From positions 124,001 through 188,000 of the forward strand of contig NZ_RAQQ01000012.1 in assembly GCF_003610785.1 (NCBI RefSeq): DNA of 64,000 bases, in the 5' to 3' direction. The stretch's first letter is position 1, and every line of letters begins with the position of its first letter. Shown here piece after piece: positions 49,332-58,064 of the stretch. The notes under the pieces were generated by a model. The model made no database searches, was not told the origin of the DNA, and saw nothing but the letters and a program-made list of their open reading frames with translations. The DNA comes from Micromonospora globbae (lineage in GTDB: Bacteria; Actinomycetota; Actinomycetes; Mycobacteriales; Micromonosporaceae). A program made the position numbers and the translations under genes.

Positions 49332-50831
49332 GTGTCCGTGCTGCGTACGAAACCGATCAAGGACGTGCTCGCCCAGGGCGAGGCGGACGGTGCCGACGAG
49401 CGGCCCCGGCTGAGGAGACGGCTCGGCGCCCTCGACCTCACGGGTTTCGGCATCGGCATCGTGATCGGCACCGGCATCTTCACGCTGACCGGGATCGAGG
49501 CCCGCGACAACGCCGGACCCGGTGTGGTGATCTCCTTCGCCATCGGCGGCGTGGTCGCCCTGCTCGCCGCGCTCTGCTACGCCGAACTCGCCTCCAGCGT
49601 CCCGACCGCCGGCAGCGCCTACACCTACGCGTACGCCACCATGGGCGAGATCGTCGCCTGGATCATCGGCTGGGACCTGCTGCTGGAGTTCGCGCTCGGC
49701 GCGGCGGTGGTCGCCCGGGGCTGGTCGGGCTACCTGGCCGAACTCTTCAACCTCCCGGCCGCCTGGTTCGGTGAGGAGGGCAGCGTCGTCAACCTCGGCG
49801 CGATCGCCATCGTGCTGGTCCTCGGCGTGATCGGCATCGTGGGCATCCGGGAGTCCGCCCGGGTGACGAACCTGCTGGTGCTGGTCAAGGTGGCGATCTG
49901 CGTGTTCGTGGTGGTCGCCGGGCTCTTCTTCGTCAAGGCCGCCAACCTCACCCCGTTCATCCCGCCGGCCGAGCCGGCCTCCGGGGGCGAGGACGGCATC
50001 CGGCAGCCCGTCACCCAGGCCATCTTCGGTCTGGAACCCTCGGTCTTCGGGTTCGTCGGGGTGCTCAGCGCCGCCGCGGTGGTCTTCTTCGCGTACACCG
50101 GCTTCGAGGCCGTGGCCAACCTCGGCGAGGAGACCCGCAAGCCGCGGCGCGACCTGCCGTTGGGGCTGCTCGGCACGTTGCTGGTCTCGACCGTGCTCTA
50201 CATCGGCGTCTCGCTCGTGGTCGTCGGCATGGTGCCGTACACCGAGATCGACCGGGGCGCGCCGATCGCCGCGGCCTTCACGTCGGTCGGCGCCGGGTGG
50301 GCCGCGACGCTCGTCTCGATCGCCGCGGTCGCCGGCCTGACCAGCGTGATCCTGGTCGACCTCGTGGCCATGGGCCGGATCGGCTTCGCCATCTCCCGCG
50401 ACGGGCTGATCCCGCCGTCGATCGCCAAGGTGCATCCGCGCTGGGGCACCCCGTACCGCATCTCCGGGATCATGACGATCGGCGTCGCCCTGCTGGCCGG
50501 CCTGCTCCCGCTCTCCGCCCTCGCCGACCTGGTGAGCATCGGCGCGCTGTGCGCGTTCGTGCTCGTGTCGGTCGCCGTGCCGATCCTGCGCCGGACCCGT
50601 CCGAACCTGGAGCGGCCCTTCCGGGTGCCGTTCTCGCCGGTGCTGCCGATCGTCTCGGCGCTGGCCTGCCTCTACCTGATGCTCAACCTCTCGGTCGAGA
50701 CCTGGCTGCGCTTCCTGGCCTGGATGCTGGTCGGCGGGCTGATCTACTTCGGCTACGGCTACCGCCGCAACCGCCTCGCCGTCCGCGAGGCGTCCCGCGC
50801 CCCGCAGCCCCGCGAGCCCGTCGGGAGCTGA
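49332..50831 (+). CDS. APC-family amino-acid permease (cationic amino-acid transporter type)
   Basis: 499-residue, 12-helix permease. The first helix region DLTGFGIGIVIGTGIFTLTG has the unwound GIGxGIF substrate-binding signature; PGVVISFAIGGVVALLAALC, FFAYTGFEAVANLGEETRKP and the loop SRDGLIPPSIAKVHPRWGTP are typical of YhdG/CAT-type importers. Probably takes up a basic or neutral amino acid. GTG 49332 gives the usual cytoplasmic N-terminus. Followed by a strong terminator. Confidence 0.88.
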   Translation: MSVLRTKPIKDVLAQGEADGADERPRLRRRLGALDLTGFGIGIVIGTGIFTLTGIEARDNAGPGVVISFAIGGVVALLAALCYAELASSVPTAGSAYTYAYATMGEIVAWIIGWDLLLEFALGAAVVARGWSGYLAELFNLPAAWFGEEGSVVNLGAIAIVLVLGVIGIVGIRESARVTNLLVLVKVAICVFVVVAGLFFVKAANLTPFIPPAEPASGGEDGIRQPVTQAIFGLEPSVFGFVGVLSAAAVVFFAYTGFEAVANLGEETRKPRRDLPLGLLGTLLVSTVLYIGVSLVVVGMVPYTEIDRGAPIAAAFTSVGAGWAATLVSIAAVAGLTSVILVDLVAMGRIGFAISRDGLIPPSIAKVHPRWGTPYRISGIMTIGVALLAGLLPLSALADLVSIGALCAFVLVSVAVPILRRTRPNLERPFRVPFSPVLPIVSALACLYLMLNLSVETWLRFLAWMLVGGLIYFGYGYRRNRLAVREASRAPQPREPVGS

Positions 50832-50849
50832 CCCCCGCGTATCCACGAG

Positions 50850-50885
50850 AGAGAGCGGCTGTCCCGCGCCGGACAGCCGCTCTCT
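50850..50885. terminator. Terminator after the amino-acid permease
   Basis: AGAGAGCGGCTGTCC (50850-50864) pairs perfectly with GGACAGCCGCTCTCT (50871-50885), a 15-bp stem with a 6-nt loop, 19 nt past the stop. Confidence 0.8.
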
Positions 50886-50915
50886 GCGCGCGTGTGGCCG
50901 CTCTCTGCGCGCGTG
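50877..50915. repeat. 18-bp direct repeat beside the terminator
   Basis: CCGCTCTCTGCGCGCGTG occurs at 50877-50894 and 50898-50915, so half of the terminator stem is duplicated. Confidence 0.8.
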
Positions 50916-50957
50916 CCGCGCGACGGCCGGGCTTCGCCGCGCGACGCGACGGCCCGG

Positions 50958-51995
50958 TCAGGGACGCGGCTGGGGCGTGGCCGTCGGACCCTTCACGACG
51001 GGCCGGCCGTCGGACCAGACCACCTCGTCGAGCCACGTCTGCCGGCCCGGGTCGACGCTGCCCTCCTGGCCCGGCGGCCAGGCGTGGTAGAGCAGCCACG
51101 TCCGGCCGTCCTTCACGACCATCGAGGCGTGCCCCGGGCCGGAGGCGACGTCGTTGGTCCTCAGGATCGGGTTCTCCGGCGCCTTCACGCACGGGCCGGC
51201 GGGTGACTCGCAGACCGCGTACCCCTCGGCGTACTCGGCCCTGTCGTACGCGTTCGCGGCGAAGAACAGGTACAGCTTCCCGTCCTGCCGGTGGAGGAAC
51301 GGCCCCTCGATGAGGGTTCCCTCCCACGGCTCGGTCTGCCTGAGCAGCTTCGTCGGCTCGCCGACCAGGCTCAGCCCGTCCGGCGAGAGACGCTGCGACC
51401 AGATCCAGGTGTCCACCCCGATGGCGTTGCCGTCGTTCTTCCACAGCAGCCAGAGCGTGCCGTCGGTGTCCCGGAACGGGCTGGCGTCGATCGCCCCGCC
51501 GAGGTCGGCCTGGCAGATCAGCGGCCCGTCCGAGTCGTCCCGGTACGGCCCCTGCGGCGCGGTCGCCACCGCCCGCCCCACGCACTGCCGGCCCGACTCG
51601 CGGCCGGCGACCGTGTAGTAGAGCACGAAGCGGTCGGGGGCGAGCTGGATGGCCTCGGGCGCCCACGTCTTTCCGGCGTCCGCCCAGTCCGACAGCTCCG
51701 GCAGGGCGTCACCGGCCGGCGTCCAGTCGACGAGGTCCGGTGACGTGTGCACCGGGACGTTCCGGCCGCCCGTGTTCGTGTGGAACAGGTACCAGGTGTC
51801 GCCGACCCGGATCGCCTGCGGGTCGGGGGCGTCGGTCCGGATGACCGGGTTGGTGAACATGCTCGGGTCGCTCCCCGTACTCGTCGGTGTGGCTTTCTGC
51901 TCGTCCCCGCAGCCGGCGACGAGCGCGGCGGCGGCGAGCAGCGCGGCGGAGAGGACCGCCGCCGCGCCGCGTCGCCGGACGGTACCGGCCGTCAT
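50958..51995 (-). CDS. GH43-family lipoprotein glycosidase
   Basis: 345 residues. Lipoprotein signal with lipobox LVAGC (about residue 25), so the enzyme sits on the outer face of the membrane. The five-bladed propeller of GH43 starts NPVIRTDAPDPQAIRVGDTW (catalytic base Asp), continues WAPEAIQLAPDRFVLYYT, GGAIDASPFRDTDGTLWLLW and TLIEGPFLHRQDGKLYLFF (catalytic acid Glu), and ends GHASMVVKDGRTWLLYH. Likely removes arabinose or cuts arabinan/xylan side chains. ATG 51995 overlaps the permease stop (ATGA). It is the last gene of the LacI-linked cluster. Confidence 0.9.
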   Translation of the reverse strand: MTAGTVRRRGAAAVLSAALLAAAALVAGCGDEQKATPTSTGSDPSMFTNPVIRTDAPDPQAIRVGDTWYLFHTNTGGRNVPVHTSPDLVDWTPAGDALPELSDWADAGKTWAPEAIQLAPDRFVLYYTVAGRESGRQCVGRAVATAPQGPYRDDSDGPLICQADLGGAIDASPFRDTDGTLWLLWKNDGNAIGVDTWIWSQRLSPDGLSLVGEPTKLLRQTEPWEGTLIEGPFLHRQDGKLYLFFAANAYDRAEYAEGYAVCESPAGPCVKAPENPILRTNDVASGPGHASMVVKDGRTWLLYHAWPPGQEGSVDPGRQTWLDEVVWSDGRPVVKGPTATPQPRP

Positions 51996-52882
51996 CCCTT
52001 CAGGCCGCTGCGGGAGACGCCCTGGATGATGTGCCGCTGGGCGAGCACGAAGAGGATCAGCACCGGCACGCTGGCCAGCACCGCCCCCGCCATGATCACC
52101 GGATAGTCGGTCACGTAGGAGCCCTGGAGCAGGCCGAGGCCCGGCGGCAGGGTCAGCTGCTCCGGGCTGAACAGCACGAAGATCGGCCAGAGGAAGTCGT
52201 TCCAGTTGGTGAGGAACGACAGCACCGCCAGCGTGGCCAGTGCGGGCTTCGACAGCGGCAGCACCACCCGGTAGAAGATCTGCCACTGGTTCGCCCCGTC
52301 CAGCACCGCGGCCTCCTCCAGCTCCCGGGGCAGGGAGAGGAAGAACTGCCGCAGGAAGAACACGCCGAACGCGCTGGCCGCGCCGGGCACCACCACCACG
52401 GTGAGGGTGTCGATCCAGTTCAGCGTGTCGACGATCAGGAAGTTCGGGATGATCAGCGAGGTCGGCGGGATGAAGAGCGTCCCGACGATGAGCGCGAAGC
52501 TCACCCCACGGCCGCGGAACCGCATCCGGGCCAGGGCGTACGCGGCCATCGACGCGGTCACCAGCACCAGCAGCGAGTGCAGGGTGGCCGCCAGCATGCT
52601 GTTGAGGAACCAGCGCAGCACGGGGTTGGCCGAGTTGTCGAGGATCTGCTCGTAGCCGTAACCCGAGATCGGGTCGGGCAGCCAGGTCGGTGGGATCCGC
52701 TGGGCGCCGTCGTAGGTCTTCAGCGAGGTGATGACCATCCACACCAGCGGGGTCAGGAAGACCAGGGTGAGGGCCACCAGGATGGCGTAGAGCACGGTGC
52801 GCCGCAGCGCCGTGCCCGGGCGGCCGTCGCGCGTGGGAGCGGTCGCCGGGACGTGCGGGGTACGCGTGGGCGTCGTCGTCAT
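51992..52882 (-). CDS. Carbohydrate ABC transporter permease (MalG type)
   Basis: 296-residue membrane subunit with six helices. The EAA loop reads LPRELEEAAVLDGANQWQIF followed by VVLPLSKPALATLAV, the contact for the ATPase; C-terminus HIIQGVSRSGLKG is typical of MalG-type permeases. It pairs with the MalF-type permease 9 nt upstream and overlaps the GH43 gene by 4 nt. Likely imports arabino-oligosaccharides. Confidence 0.92.
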   Translation of the reverse strand: MTTTPTRTPHVPATAPTRDGRPGTALRRTVLYAILVALTLVFLTPLVWMVITSLKTYDGAQRIPPTWLPDPISGYGYEQILDNSANPVLRWFLNSMLAATLHSLLVLVTASMAAYALARMRFRGRGVSFALIVGTLFIPPTSLIIPNFLIVDTLNWIDTLTVVVVPGAASAFGVFFLRQFFLSLPRELEEAAVLDGANQWQIFYRVVLPLSKPALATLAVLSFLTNWNDFLWPIFVLFSPEQLTLPPGLGLLQGSYVTDYPVIMAGAVLASVPVLILFVLAQRHIIQGVSRSGLKG

Positions 52883-52891
52883 GGCGGTCCC

Positions 52892-53857
52892 TCAGTCTTC
52901 CCGGTAGCGGAAGAGGCGGAAGTTGGCGAGGCTCACGACGGCCAGCATCAGCGCGAACACGATGCTCATCGCGGCCGCCCGGCCGGCGTTGTTGTTGCGC
53001 AGCCCCTCCTCGACGACGAACCAGACCACCGTGCGGGTCTCCGTGCCCGGAGCGCCCTGGGTGATCAGGAACGACTGGCCGAACACGTTCGCCGAGGCGA
53101 GGATCGTCGTGGTGAGGACGAAGAGCAGCACCGGGCGCAGCCCGGGGAGCGTGACGTGGCGGAACCGTTCCCAGGCGCTCGCGCCGTCCACCTTCGCCGC
53201 CTCGTACAGCTCCTGCGGAATGTCCTGGAGGCCGGCCAGGTAGATCACGGCGTTGAAGCCGGAGGTCCACCACACCGTCACGCCGACCAGCGAGATCCAC
53301 GCCCACGGCACGTCCGTCACCCACGGGGTGTCCGAGGGCAGGCCGACCACGCCGAGCAGGCGGTTGACCAGGCCCAGGTTCGCGTCGAGCAGGAAGCGCC
53401 AGAGCAGGCCGATGACCGCGACACCCAGGACGTACGGCGCGAAGTAGACCGCGCGGAAGAACGTCCGGCCGGGGAACGAGCGGTTCAGCAGCAGCGCCAG
53501 CCCGAGCGGGATCACCACGAGCAGCGGCACCGAGAGGACCGTGAAGATCGCCGTGGCGCGGACGCTCTGCCACCAGTCGCCGTAGACGGCCGAGTCGCTG
53601 GAGAACAGCTCCTTGTAGTTGTCCAGGCCGACGAACGGACGGTTCGGCAGCTGGAAGTCCCACTGGTGCAGGCTCAGCCAGATCCCGAGCAGGATCGGCA
53701 GCAGGCCGAACACCGTGAACAGGACCAGGTACGGGGCGAGGAAGAGGTACGGGGTCGCCCGACCCGCCCGGCCCGCCGAGGCGCCGCGGCGGGCAGCGCT
53801 GGCCGCCGGGGGCGGCGCGTCACCGCGCGCCGCCCCGACCTCGATCACGTCCGCCAC
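52892..53857 (-). CDS. Carbohydrate ABC transporter permease (MalF type)
   Basis: 321-residue membrane subunit with six helices after a Pro/Ala/Arg-rich N-terminus. LFLAPYLVLFTVFGLLPILL is the first helix and IPQELYEAAKVDGASAWERF followed by HVTLPGLRPVLLF the EAA loop. Partner of the MalG-type permease; the substrate-binding lipoprotein is encoded 6 nt upstream. GTG 53857 is preceded by the binding-protein stop, indicating tight coupling. Confidence 0.92.
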   Translation of the reverse strand: MADVIEVGAARGDAPPPAASAARRGASAGRAGRATPYLFLAPYLVLFTVFGLLPILLGIWLSLHQWDFQLPNRPFVGLDNYKELFSSDSAVYGDWWQSVRATAIFTVLSVPLLVVIPLGLALLLNRSFPGRTFFRAVYFAPYVLGVAVIGLLWRFLLDANLGLVNRLLGVVGLPSDTPWVTDVPWAWISLVGVTVWWTSGFNAVIYLAGLQDIPQELYEAAKVDGASAWERFRHVTLPGLRPVLLFVLTTTILASANVFGQSFLITQGAPGTETRTVVWFVVEEGLRNNNAGRAAAMSIVFALMLAVVSLANFRLFRYRED

Positions 53858-53863
53858 GGGGGA

Positions 53864-55195
53864 TCAGCTCCCGTACTTCTTGCGGTTGTCCTCGAGCTGC
53901 TTGTTGGCCTTGGCCACCCCGTCGTCGAGCGCCTGCTTGGGCGACTTCTTGCCCAGCGCGGCCTCGTTGAACGCGTTGTAGAAGGTGGTCATGACCTCGC
54001 CCAGGCCGGGCGCGGCCGGCGGGAAGGCCGCGTACTCCAGCTCGGGGGCGAGCGCGTTCACCTCGGTGAGCGCCTTGAACTCGGCGCTGTCCCGGACGGT
54101 CTTGCGGGCCGGCACCTGGCCGCCCTTGGCCCAGTCGAGCGAGTGCTGGCTGAGCCAGTTGATGAAGACCTTGGACGCGGAGACCTTGTTGGCGTTCTGG
54201 GACCGCTGCTTGACGATCGTGAAGTTGTGCGAGTTGGCCCAGGCCGCCTGGGTGCTGCCGATCTGCGGCAGGGGCGCCACGCCCCACTGGATGTCGGCGC
54301 TCTTCTTCAGGTCGTTGACCTGCCAGATGCCGTTCCAGTTGAAGGCGTTCTTGCCGCTCTTGAACGCCAGGTAGTCGGCGTCCTGGCCGACGTTGGCCGG
54401 CGAGAAGCCCTGCTTGATCATGTCGACGAGCCAGGTGCACGCCTCGACGGCCTGGTCGGAGTTGAACGTGGCCTTGTTGACCTCGGCGTCGAAGAGGCTG
54501 CCGCCGAACTGGTAGACCAGCGAGTAGAACGTCATGCCGCCGGTGAACTGGAACGGGCTCACCCAGAAGCCCTGCACACCGGACTTCTTCAGCTCGGTGA
54601 GCGCGGCCATGTACTCGTCGCGGGTCGTCGGCGGCTTGTTCGGGTCCAGGCCCGCCTTCTCCATGACCGCCTTGTTGTAGTAGAAGCCCAGCGGGTGCAT
54701 GTCCAGCGGGATGCCGTACCGCTTGTCGTTGTAGATGCCGCCCTTCCACACCGTGGGCGCGAAGTCGCCCTCGCTCAGCTCCAGGGCGCTGGCCACGTCG
54801 TCCAGCTCGGTGATGACGCCGCGGGCGGCGAACGTGGCGAGCTGGTCCATGTGCATGACGGCGATGTCCGGGCCGTTGCCGCTGGAGGCCGCGCCGGGGA
54901 GCTTGTTGTAGTAGTCCTCCCACTGGTACGTGGCCACCGACACCGCGATGTTCTGGTGCTCGGAGTTGAACTGGTTCACGAGCGTCTTGAAGATCTCACC
55001 GTCGCCGCCGGTGAACCCGTTCCAGAGCTTCAGGTCCACCTTCGGACCGGTGTAGTCCTTACCGCCGTTGCCGGCCGCCGCCGGGCCGGACGAGTCGTCG
55101 CCGCCGCCACAGCCGGCCAGCGTCAGCGTGGCCGCGGCGCCGAGCCCGAGGCCGAGGCCGAGGAGCCGACGCCGGCTCATCTCATTGTGGATCAT
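53864..55195 (-). CDS. Extracellular sugar-binding lipoprotein of the ABC transporter
   Basis: 443-residue family 1 solute-binding protein. N-terminus MSRRRLLGLGLGLGAAATLT with lipobox LAGC (Cys29) resembles a twin-arginine-type lipoprotein signal. Mature protein: KVDLKLWNGFTGGDGEIFKT, YNDKRYGIPLDMHPLGFYYN, GKNAFNWNGIWQVND and the C-terminal FNEAALGKKSPKQAL, a pattern shared with MsmE/UgpB-like binders. First transporter gene, about 40 nt after GH51. ATG 55195 has AGGAGA 6 nt upstream. Ligand inferred to be an arabinose-containing oligosaccharide. Confidence 0.92.
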   Translation of the reverse strand: MIHNEMSRRRLLGLGLGLGAAATLTLAGCGGGDDSSGPAAAGNGGKDYTGPKVDLKLWNGFTGGDGEIFKTLVNQFNSEHQNIAVSVATYQWEDYYNKLPGAASSGNGPDIAVMHMDQLATFAARGVITELDDVASALELSEGDFAPTVWKGGIYNDKRYGIPLDMHPLGFYYNKAVMEKAGLDPNKPPTTRDEYMAALTELKKSGVQGFWVSPFQFTGGMTFYSLVYQFGGSLFDAEVNKATFNSDQAVEACTWLVDMIKQGFSPANVGQDADYLAFKSGKNAFNWNGIWQVNDLKKSADIQWGVAPLPQIGSTQAAWANSHNFTIVKQRSQNANKVSASKVFINWLSQHSLDWAKGGQVPARKTVRDSAEFKALTEVNALAPELEYAAFPPAAPGLGEVMTTFYNAFNEAALGKKSPKQALDDGVAKANKQLEDNRKKYGS

Positions 55196-55234
55196 GCGTA
55201 TCTCTCCTTGGGGGACGGGATGAAGTGTGCCTGG

Positions 55235-56746
55235 TCAGAGCCGGTTACCGAAGCGGAGCACGTTCCAGGAGACGGCCGGCAGGCGCACCGAGCACCGGCC
55301 GCCGTCGAGGGTGGGGGTGTTCATCTCCCGAGGCGTCACCGTGTCCGGTGCGGCCTCGGTGTTCGTCGCCTCCGGGTCGTCTCCGGCGGCGAGGCTCACG
55401 TGGGACAGGGCGGACATACCGGGCAGTCCGCGCAGGTCGAGGTCCAGCGGCAGGTCCTCGCCGCCGCGGTTGACGGCGAACACGGTCAGCTCGCCGGTCT
55501 CCTCGTCGTGCACGGCCACGGTGTCCAGCACCGGGACGTCCCCGTACTTCTTCGTCTCGTACCGCGGCGACACCGGCTCGGTCCGCAGGACCGTGCCGCG
55601 CGCGTACCGGGCGGTCAGCGCGAACGGGTGGAAGATGGTCTGCCGCCAGGCCGGACCGCCGTTGCGCGTCCGGATGGGGGCGATCACGTTCGCGAGCTGC
55701 GCCTGGCAGGCCACCCCGACCCGGTCGGCGTGCCGGAGCAGCGTGATCAGCAGGTCGCCGACCACCACCGCGTCGACCGCCGTGAAGTCGTCCTCGATGA
55801 GCGCGGGCGCCTCGACCCAGCCGCGCCGGTCCAGGTCCGCCTGGAGGCGGGACTCGTACCAGACGTTCCACTCGTCGAAGGAGATCTTCAGCTTCCGCGT
55901 GTGCCGCTGCTTGGCGGCCACGTGGTCGGCGGTGGCGACCACCTCGCTGATGAAGTTGTCCATGTCGACGGCGGAGGCGAGGATGCTGGCCCGGTCGCCG
56001 TCGGACGGGTCGTAGTAGGTGTGCGCGGAGATGTAGTCGACGTGCTCGTACGTGTGCTCGAGCACCGTCGCCTCCCAGGAGGCGAACGTCGGCATCCGCC
56101 GGTTCGAGCTGCCGCAGGCGACCAGGCTGATCGAGGGGTCGATCATCTTCATGGCGCGGGCGGCCTCGGCGGCGAGCCGGCCGTACTCGTCGGCGGTCTT
56201 GTGGCCGACCTGCCACGGGCCGTCCATCTCGTTGCCGAGGCACCAGAGCCGTACGCCGAACGGCTCCTCCGCGCCGTTCTTGCGCCGCAGGTCGGACAGG
56301 TGGGTGCCGCCCGGGTGGTTGGCGTACTCCAGCAGGTCCAGCGCCTCCTGGACCCCGCGGGTGCCGAGGTTGACGGCCATCATGGGCTCGACGCCGGCCT
56401 CGCCCGCCCAGGTCATGAACTCGTGGAGGCCGAAGGCGTTGGTCTCGATGGTCTTCCAGGCCAGGTCGAGCCGGCGGGGGCGGTCGCCGGCCGGGCCGAC
56501 GCCGTCCTCCCAGCGGTAGCCGGAGACGAAGTTCCCGCCCGGGTAGCGCACCACGGACACGCCCAGTTCCCGGGTCAGCTCCAGCACGTCGCGCCGGAGC
56601 CCGCGGGCGTCGGCATTCGGGTGGCCGGGCTCGTAGATCCCGCCGTAGACGCACCGACCCATGTGCTCGACGAAGGAGCCGAAGAGTCGACGGTCGGCCG
56701 GCCCGATCGCGAAAGCGGGGTCGATCGTGAGCTGCGCGGTCCGCAC
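55235..56746 (-). CDS. GH51 alpha-L-arabinofuranosidase (intracellular)
   Basis: 503-residue retaining arabinofuranosidase without signal peptide, so it acts on imported oligosaccharides. RLFGSFVEHMGRCVYGGIYE is the GH51 N-terminal signature, VVRYPGGNFVSGYRWEDGVG follows, catalytic acid/base is Glu173 in LGNEMDGPW and the nucleophile Glu292 in ISFDEWNVWY. C-terminal beta domain completes the normal length. GTG 56746 was chosen because AAAGGTGA lies 5 nt upstream; GTG 56755 is an alternative. First gene of the cluster, divergent from lacI. An overlapping frame of equal length (55245-56765) is a shadow. Confidence 0.93.
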   Translation of the reverse strand: MRTAQLTIDPAFAIGPADRRLFGSFVEHMGRCVYGGIYEPGHPNADARGLRRDVLELTRELGVSVVRYPGGNFVSGYRWEDGVGPAGDRPRRLDLAWKTIETNAFGLHEFMTWAGEAGVEPMMAVNLGTRGVQEALDLLEYANHPGGTHLSDLRRKNGAEEPFGVRLWCLGNEMDGPWQVGHKTADEYGRLAAEAARAMKMIDPSISLVACGSSNRRMPTFASWEATVLEHTYEHVDYISAHTYYDPSDGDRASILASAVDMDNFISEVVATADHVAAKQRHTRKLKISFDEWNVWYESRLQADLDRRGWVEAPALIEDDFTAVDAVVVGDLLITLLRHADRVGVACQAQLANVIAPIRTRNGGPAWRQTIFHPFALTARYARGTVLRTEPVSPRYETKKYGDVPVLDTVAVHDEETGELTVFAVNRGGEDLPLDLDLRGLPGMSALSHVSLAAGDDPEATNTEAAPDTVTPREMNTPTLDGGRCSVRLPAVSWNVLRFGNRL

Positions 56747-56813
56747 GAATGTCACCTTTCGTCATTTCTGTTACCGGTGACGGGAGTCACCGCCGACCGG
56801 TGTCCCTGGTTTG

Positions 56814-56837
56814 TACAACGTTGTAGTCAACGTTGTA
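56814..56837. promoter_or_regulatory. Twin LacI-type operators
   Basis: TACAACGTTGTA (56814-56825) is a perfect palindrome, and a second CAACGTTG core lies 12 bp further (56828-56835) within TCAACGTTGTAA. The central CG with symmetric arms is the LacI-family pattern. It lies between the GH51 and lacI genes. A separate dyad CGGTGACgggaGTCACCG is at 56775-56792. Confidence 0.75.
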
Positions 56838-56889
56838 AAGGGTTGGTGAAGAGGTACAGTGCCCCTGGTTACCGCGGGGAGGTTGGGGA

Positions 56890-57897
56890 GTGCGGCACAG
56901 GCTCAAGGACGTTGCTGAACGGGCCGGTGTGTCGGTCAAGACCGTCTCCAACGTGGTCAACGGGTACGCGCACGTCCGGCCGGACACCCGGGCCCGGGTC
57001 GAGGAGGCGATCGCCGCCCTCAACTACCGACCCAACCTCTCCGCCCGCAACCTCCGCAAGGGGCGTACGGGGGTGATCGCCCTCGCCGTGCCGGAACTCG
57101 ACATCCCGTACTTCGCCGAACTGGCCCGGCACGTCGTCACCGCCGCCGCCGAACTCGGCTGGACGGTGCTCATCGACCAGACCGGCGGCGCCCGGGAGCA
57201 GGAACGGGTCGTCGCCTCCGGCATCACCGACCACCTCATCGACGGGCTGATCTTCAGCCCGCTGGCGCTCACCGCCGACGACCTGGTCAACCTCGACGGC
57301 ACGCCGATGGTGCTGCTCGGCGAACGCGTCGACCACGGCCCCGCCGACCACGTCGTCATCGACAACGTGGCCGCCGCCCGCGAGATCACCGCCCACCTCA
57401 TCGGGCTCGGCCGGCGCCGCGTCGCCGCCATCGGCTCGCAGCGCACCCCCGAGGGCGCCAGCGCCCGCCTTCGGCTGGACGGCTACCGGGCCGCGCTGGA
57501 GGAGGCCGGCCTCGGCTACGACGAGGCCCTCGTGGCGCCCGCGCCGGTCTGGCACCGCGCGGACGGCGCGGTCGCCATGCGCCACCTGCTCGACTCGGGC
57601 GTACGCCCCGACGCGGTCTTCTGCTTCAACGACACCCTCGCGCTCGGGGCGCTGCGGGCGCTGTACGAGGCGGGCCTGCGGGTGCCCGAGGACGTGGCCG
57701 TCGCCGGCTTCGACGGGATCGAGGACGGCCGCTTCTCGGTGCCGACCCTCACGACGATCGCGCCCGACAAGGAGCGCATCGCCCGGCTCGCCGTCGAACT
57801 GCTGGCGAACCGGATCGACGGCGACCGTTCGGCACCGGCCCGCGAACTGTCCGCCCCCTACCGACTGGAACCCCGCGAAAGCACCCTGGGCCGCTGA
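56890..57897 (+). CDS. LacI-family transcriptional regulator of the arabinan cluster
   Basis: 335-residue repressor: N-terminal HTH LKDVAERAGVSVKTVSNVVN with hinge helix NLSARNLRKGRTG, then a periplasmic-binding-like sugar domain (IALAVPELDIPYFAELARHV, HVVIDNVAAAREITAHLIGL, DAVFCFNDTLALGALRALYE, VAVAGFDGIEDGRF). Divergent from the GH51-ABC-GH43 operon with two operators in between, so it very likely represses that operon and itself until an arabinose-type inducer binds. GTG 56890 gives the family N-terminus. Confidence 0.93.
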   Translation: MRHRLKDVAERAGVSVKTVSNVVNGYAHVRPDTRARVEEAIAALNYRPNLSARNLRKGRTGVIALAVPELDIPYFAELARHVVTAAAELGWTVLIDQTGGAREQERVVASGITDHLIDGLIFSPLALTADDLVNLDGTPMVLLGERVDHGPADHVVIDNVAAAREITAHLIGLGRRRVAAIGSQRTPEGASARLRLDGYRAALEEAGLGYDEALVAPAPVWHRADGAVAMRHLLDSGVRPDAVFCFNDTLALGALRALYEAGLRVPEDVAVAGFDGIEDGRFSVPTLTTIAPDKERIARLAVELLANRIDGDRSAPARELSAPYRLEPRESTLGR

Positions 57898-57942
57898 CCC
57901 GGCCTCCGCCGGCCCGGCCCGCCCCGGCCCGCCCCCTCCCCG

Positions 57943-58001
57943 TTGATCATGAGGTTAGCGGGCTCTTCGATCTCCAACGACCCCGCCAACCTCATGATCA
58001 C
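57943..58001. repeat. Inverted-repeat element with TGATCATG ends (convergent terminator)
   Basis: TGATCATGAGGTTAGCGGG (57944-57962) pairs with CCCGCCAACCTCATGATCA (57982-58000), 19 bp with one G-T wobble, around a 19-nt loop. It lies between the convergent lacI and methyltransferase genes and may terminate both. A related element occurs at 58913-58971. Confidence 0.75.
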
Positions 58002-58064
58002 CGGGCTCGGGGGAGCCGGGGGGCGGTGGGTGGGTCGGGGTCGGTTGGGGTGGGTCGGGGTGGG

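Noticed and set aside
55245..56765. Second 506-residue frame over the GH51 gene
   Set aside because: Same length by chance, but Arg/Gly/Pro-rich without GH51 motifs; the frame 55235-56746 contains both catalytic glutamates.
51887..57076. 1729-codon plus-strand frame opposite the arabinan cluster
   Set aside because: Low-complexity shadow of the minus-strand ABC, GH43 and GH51 genes, all of which show clear family motifs.
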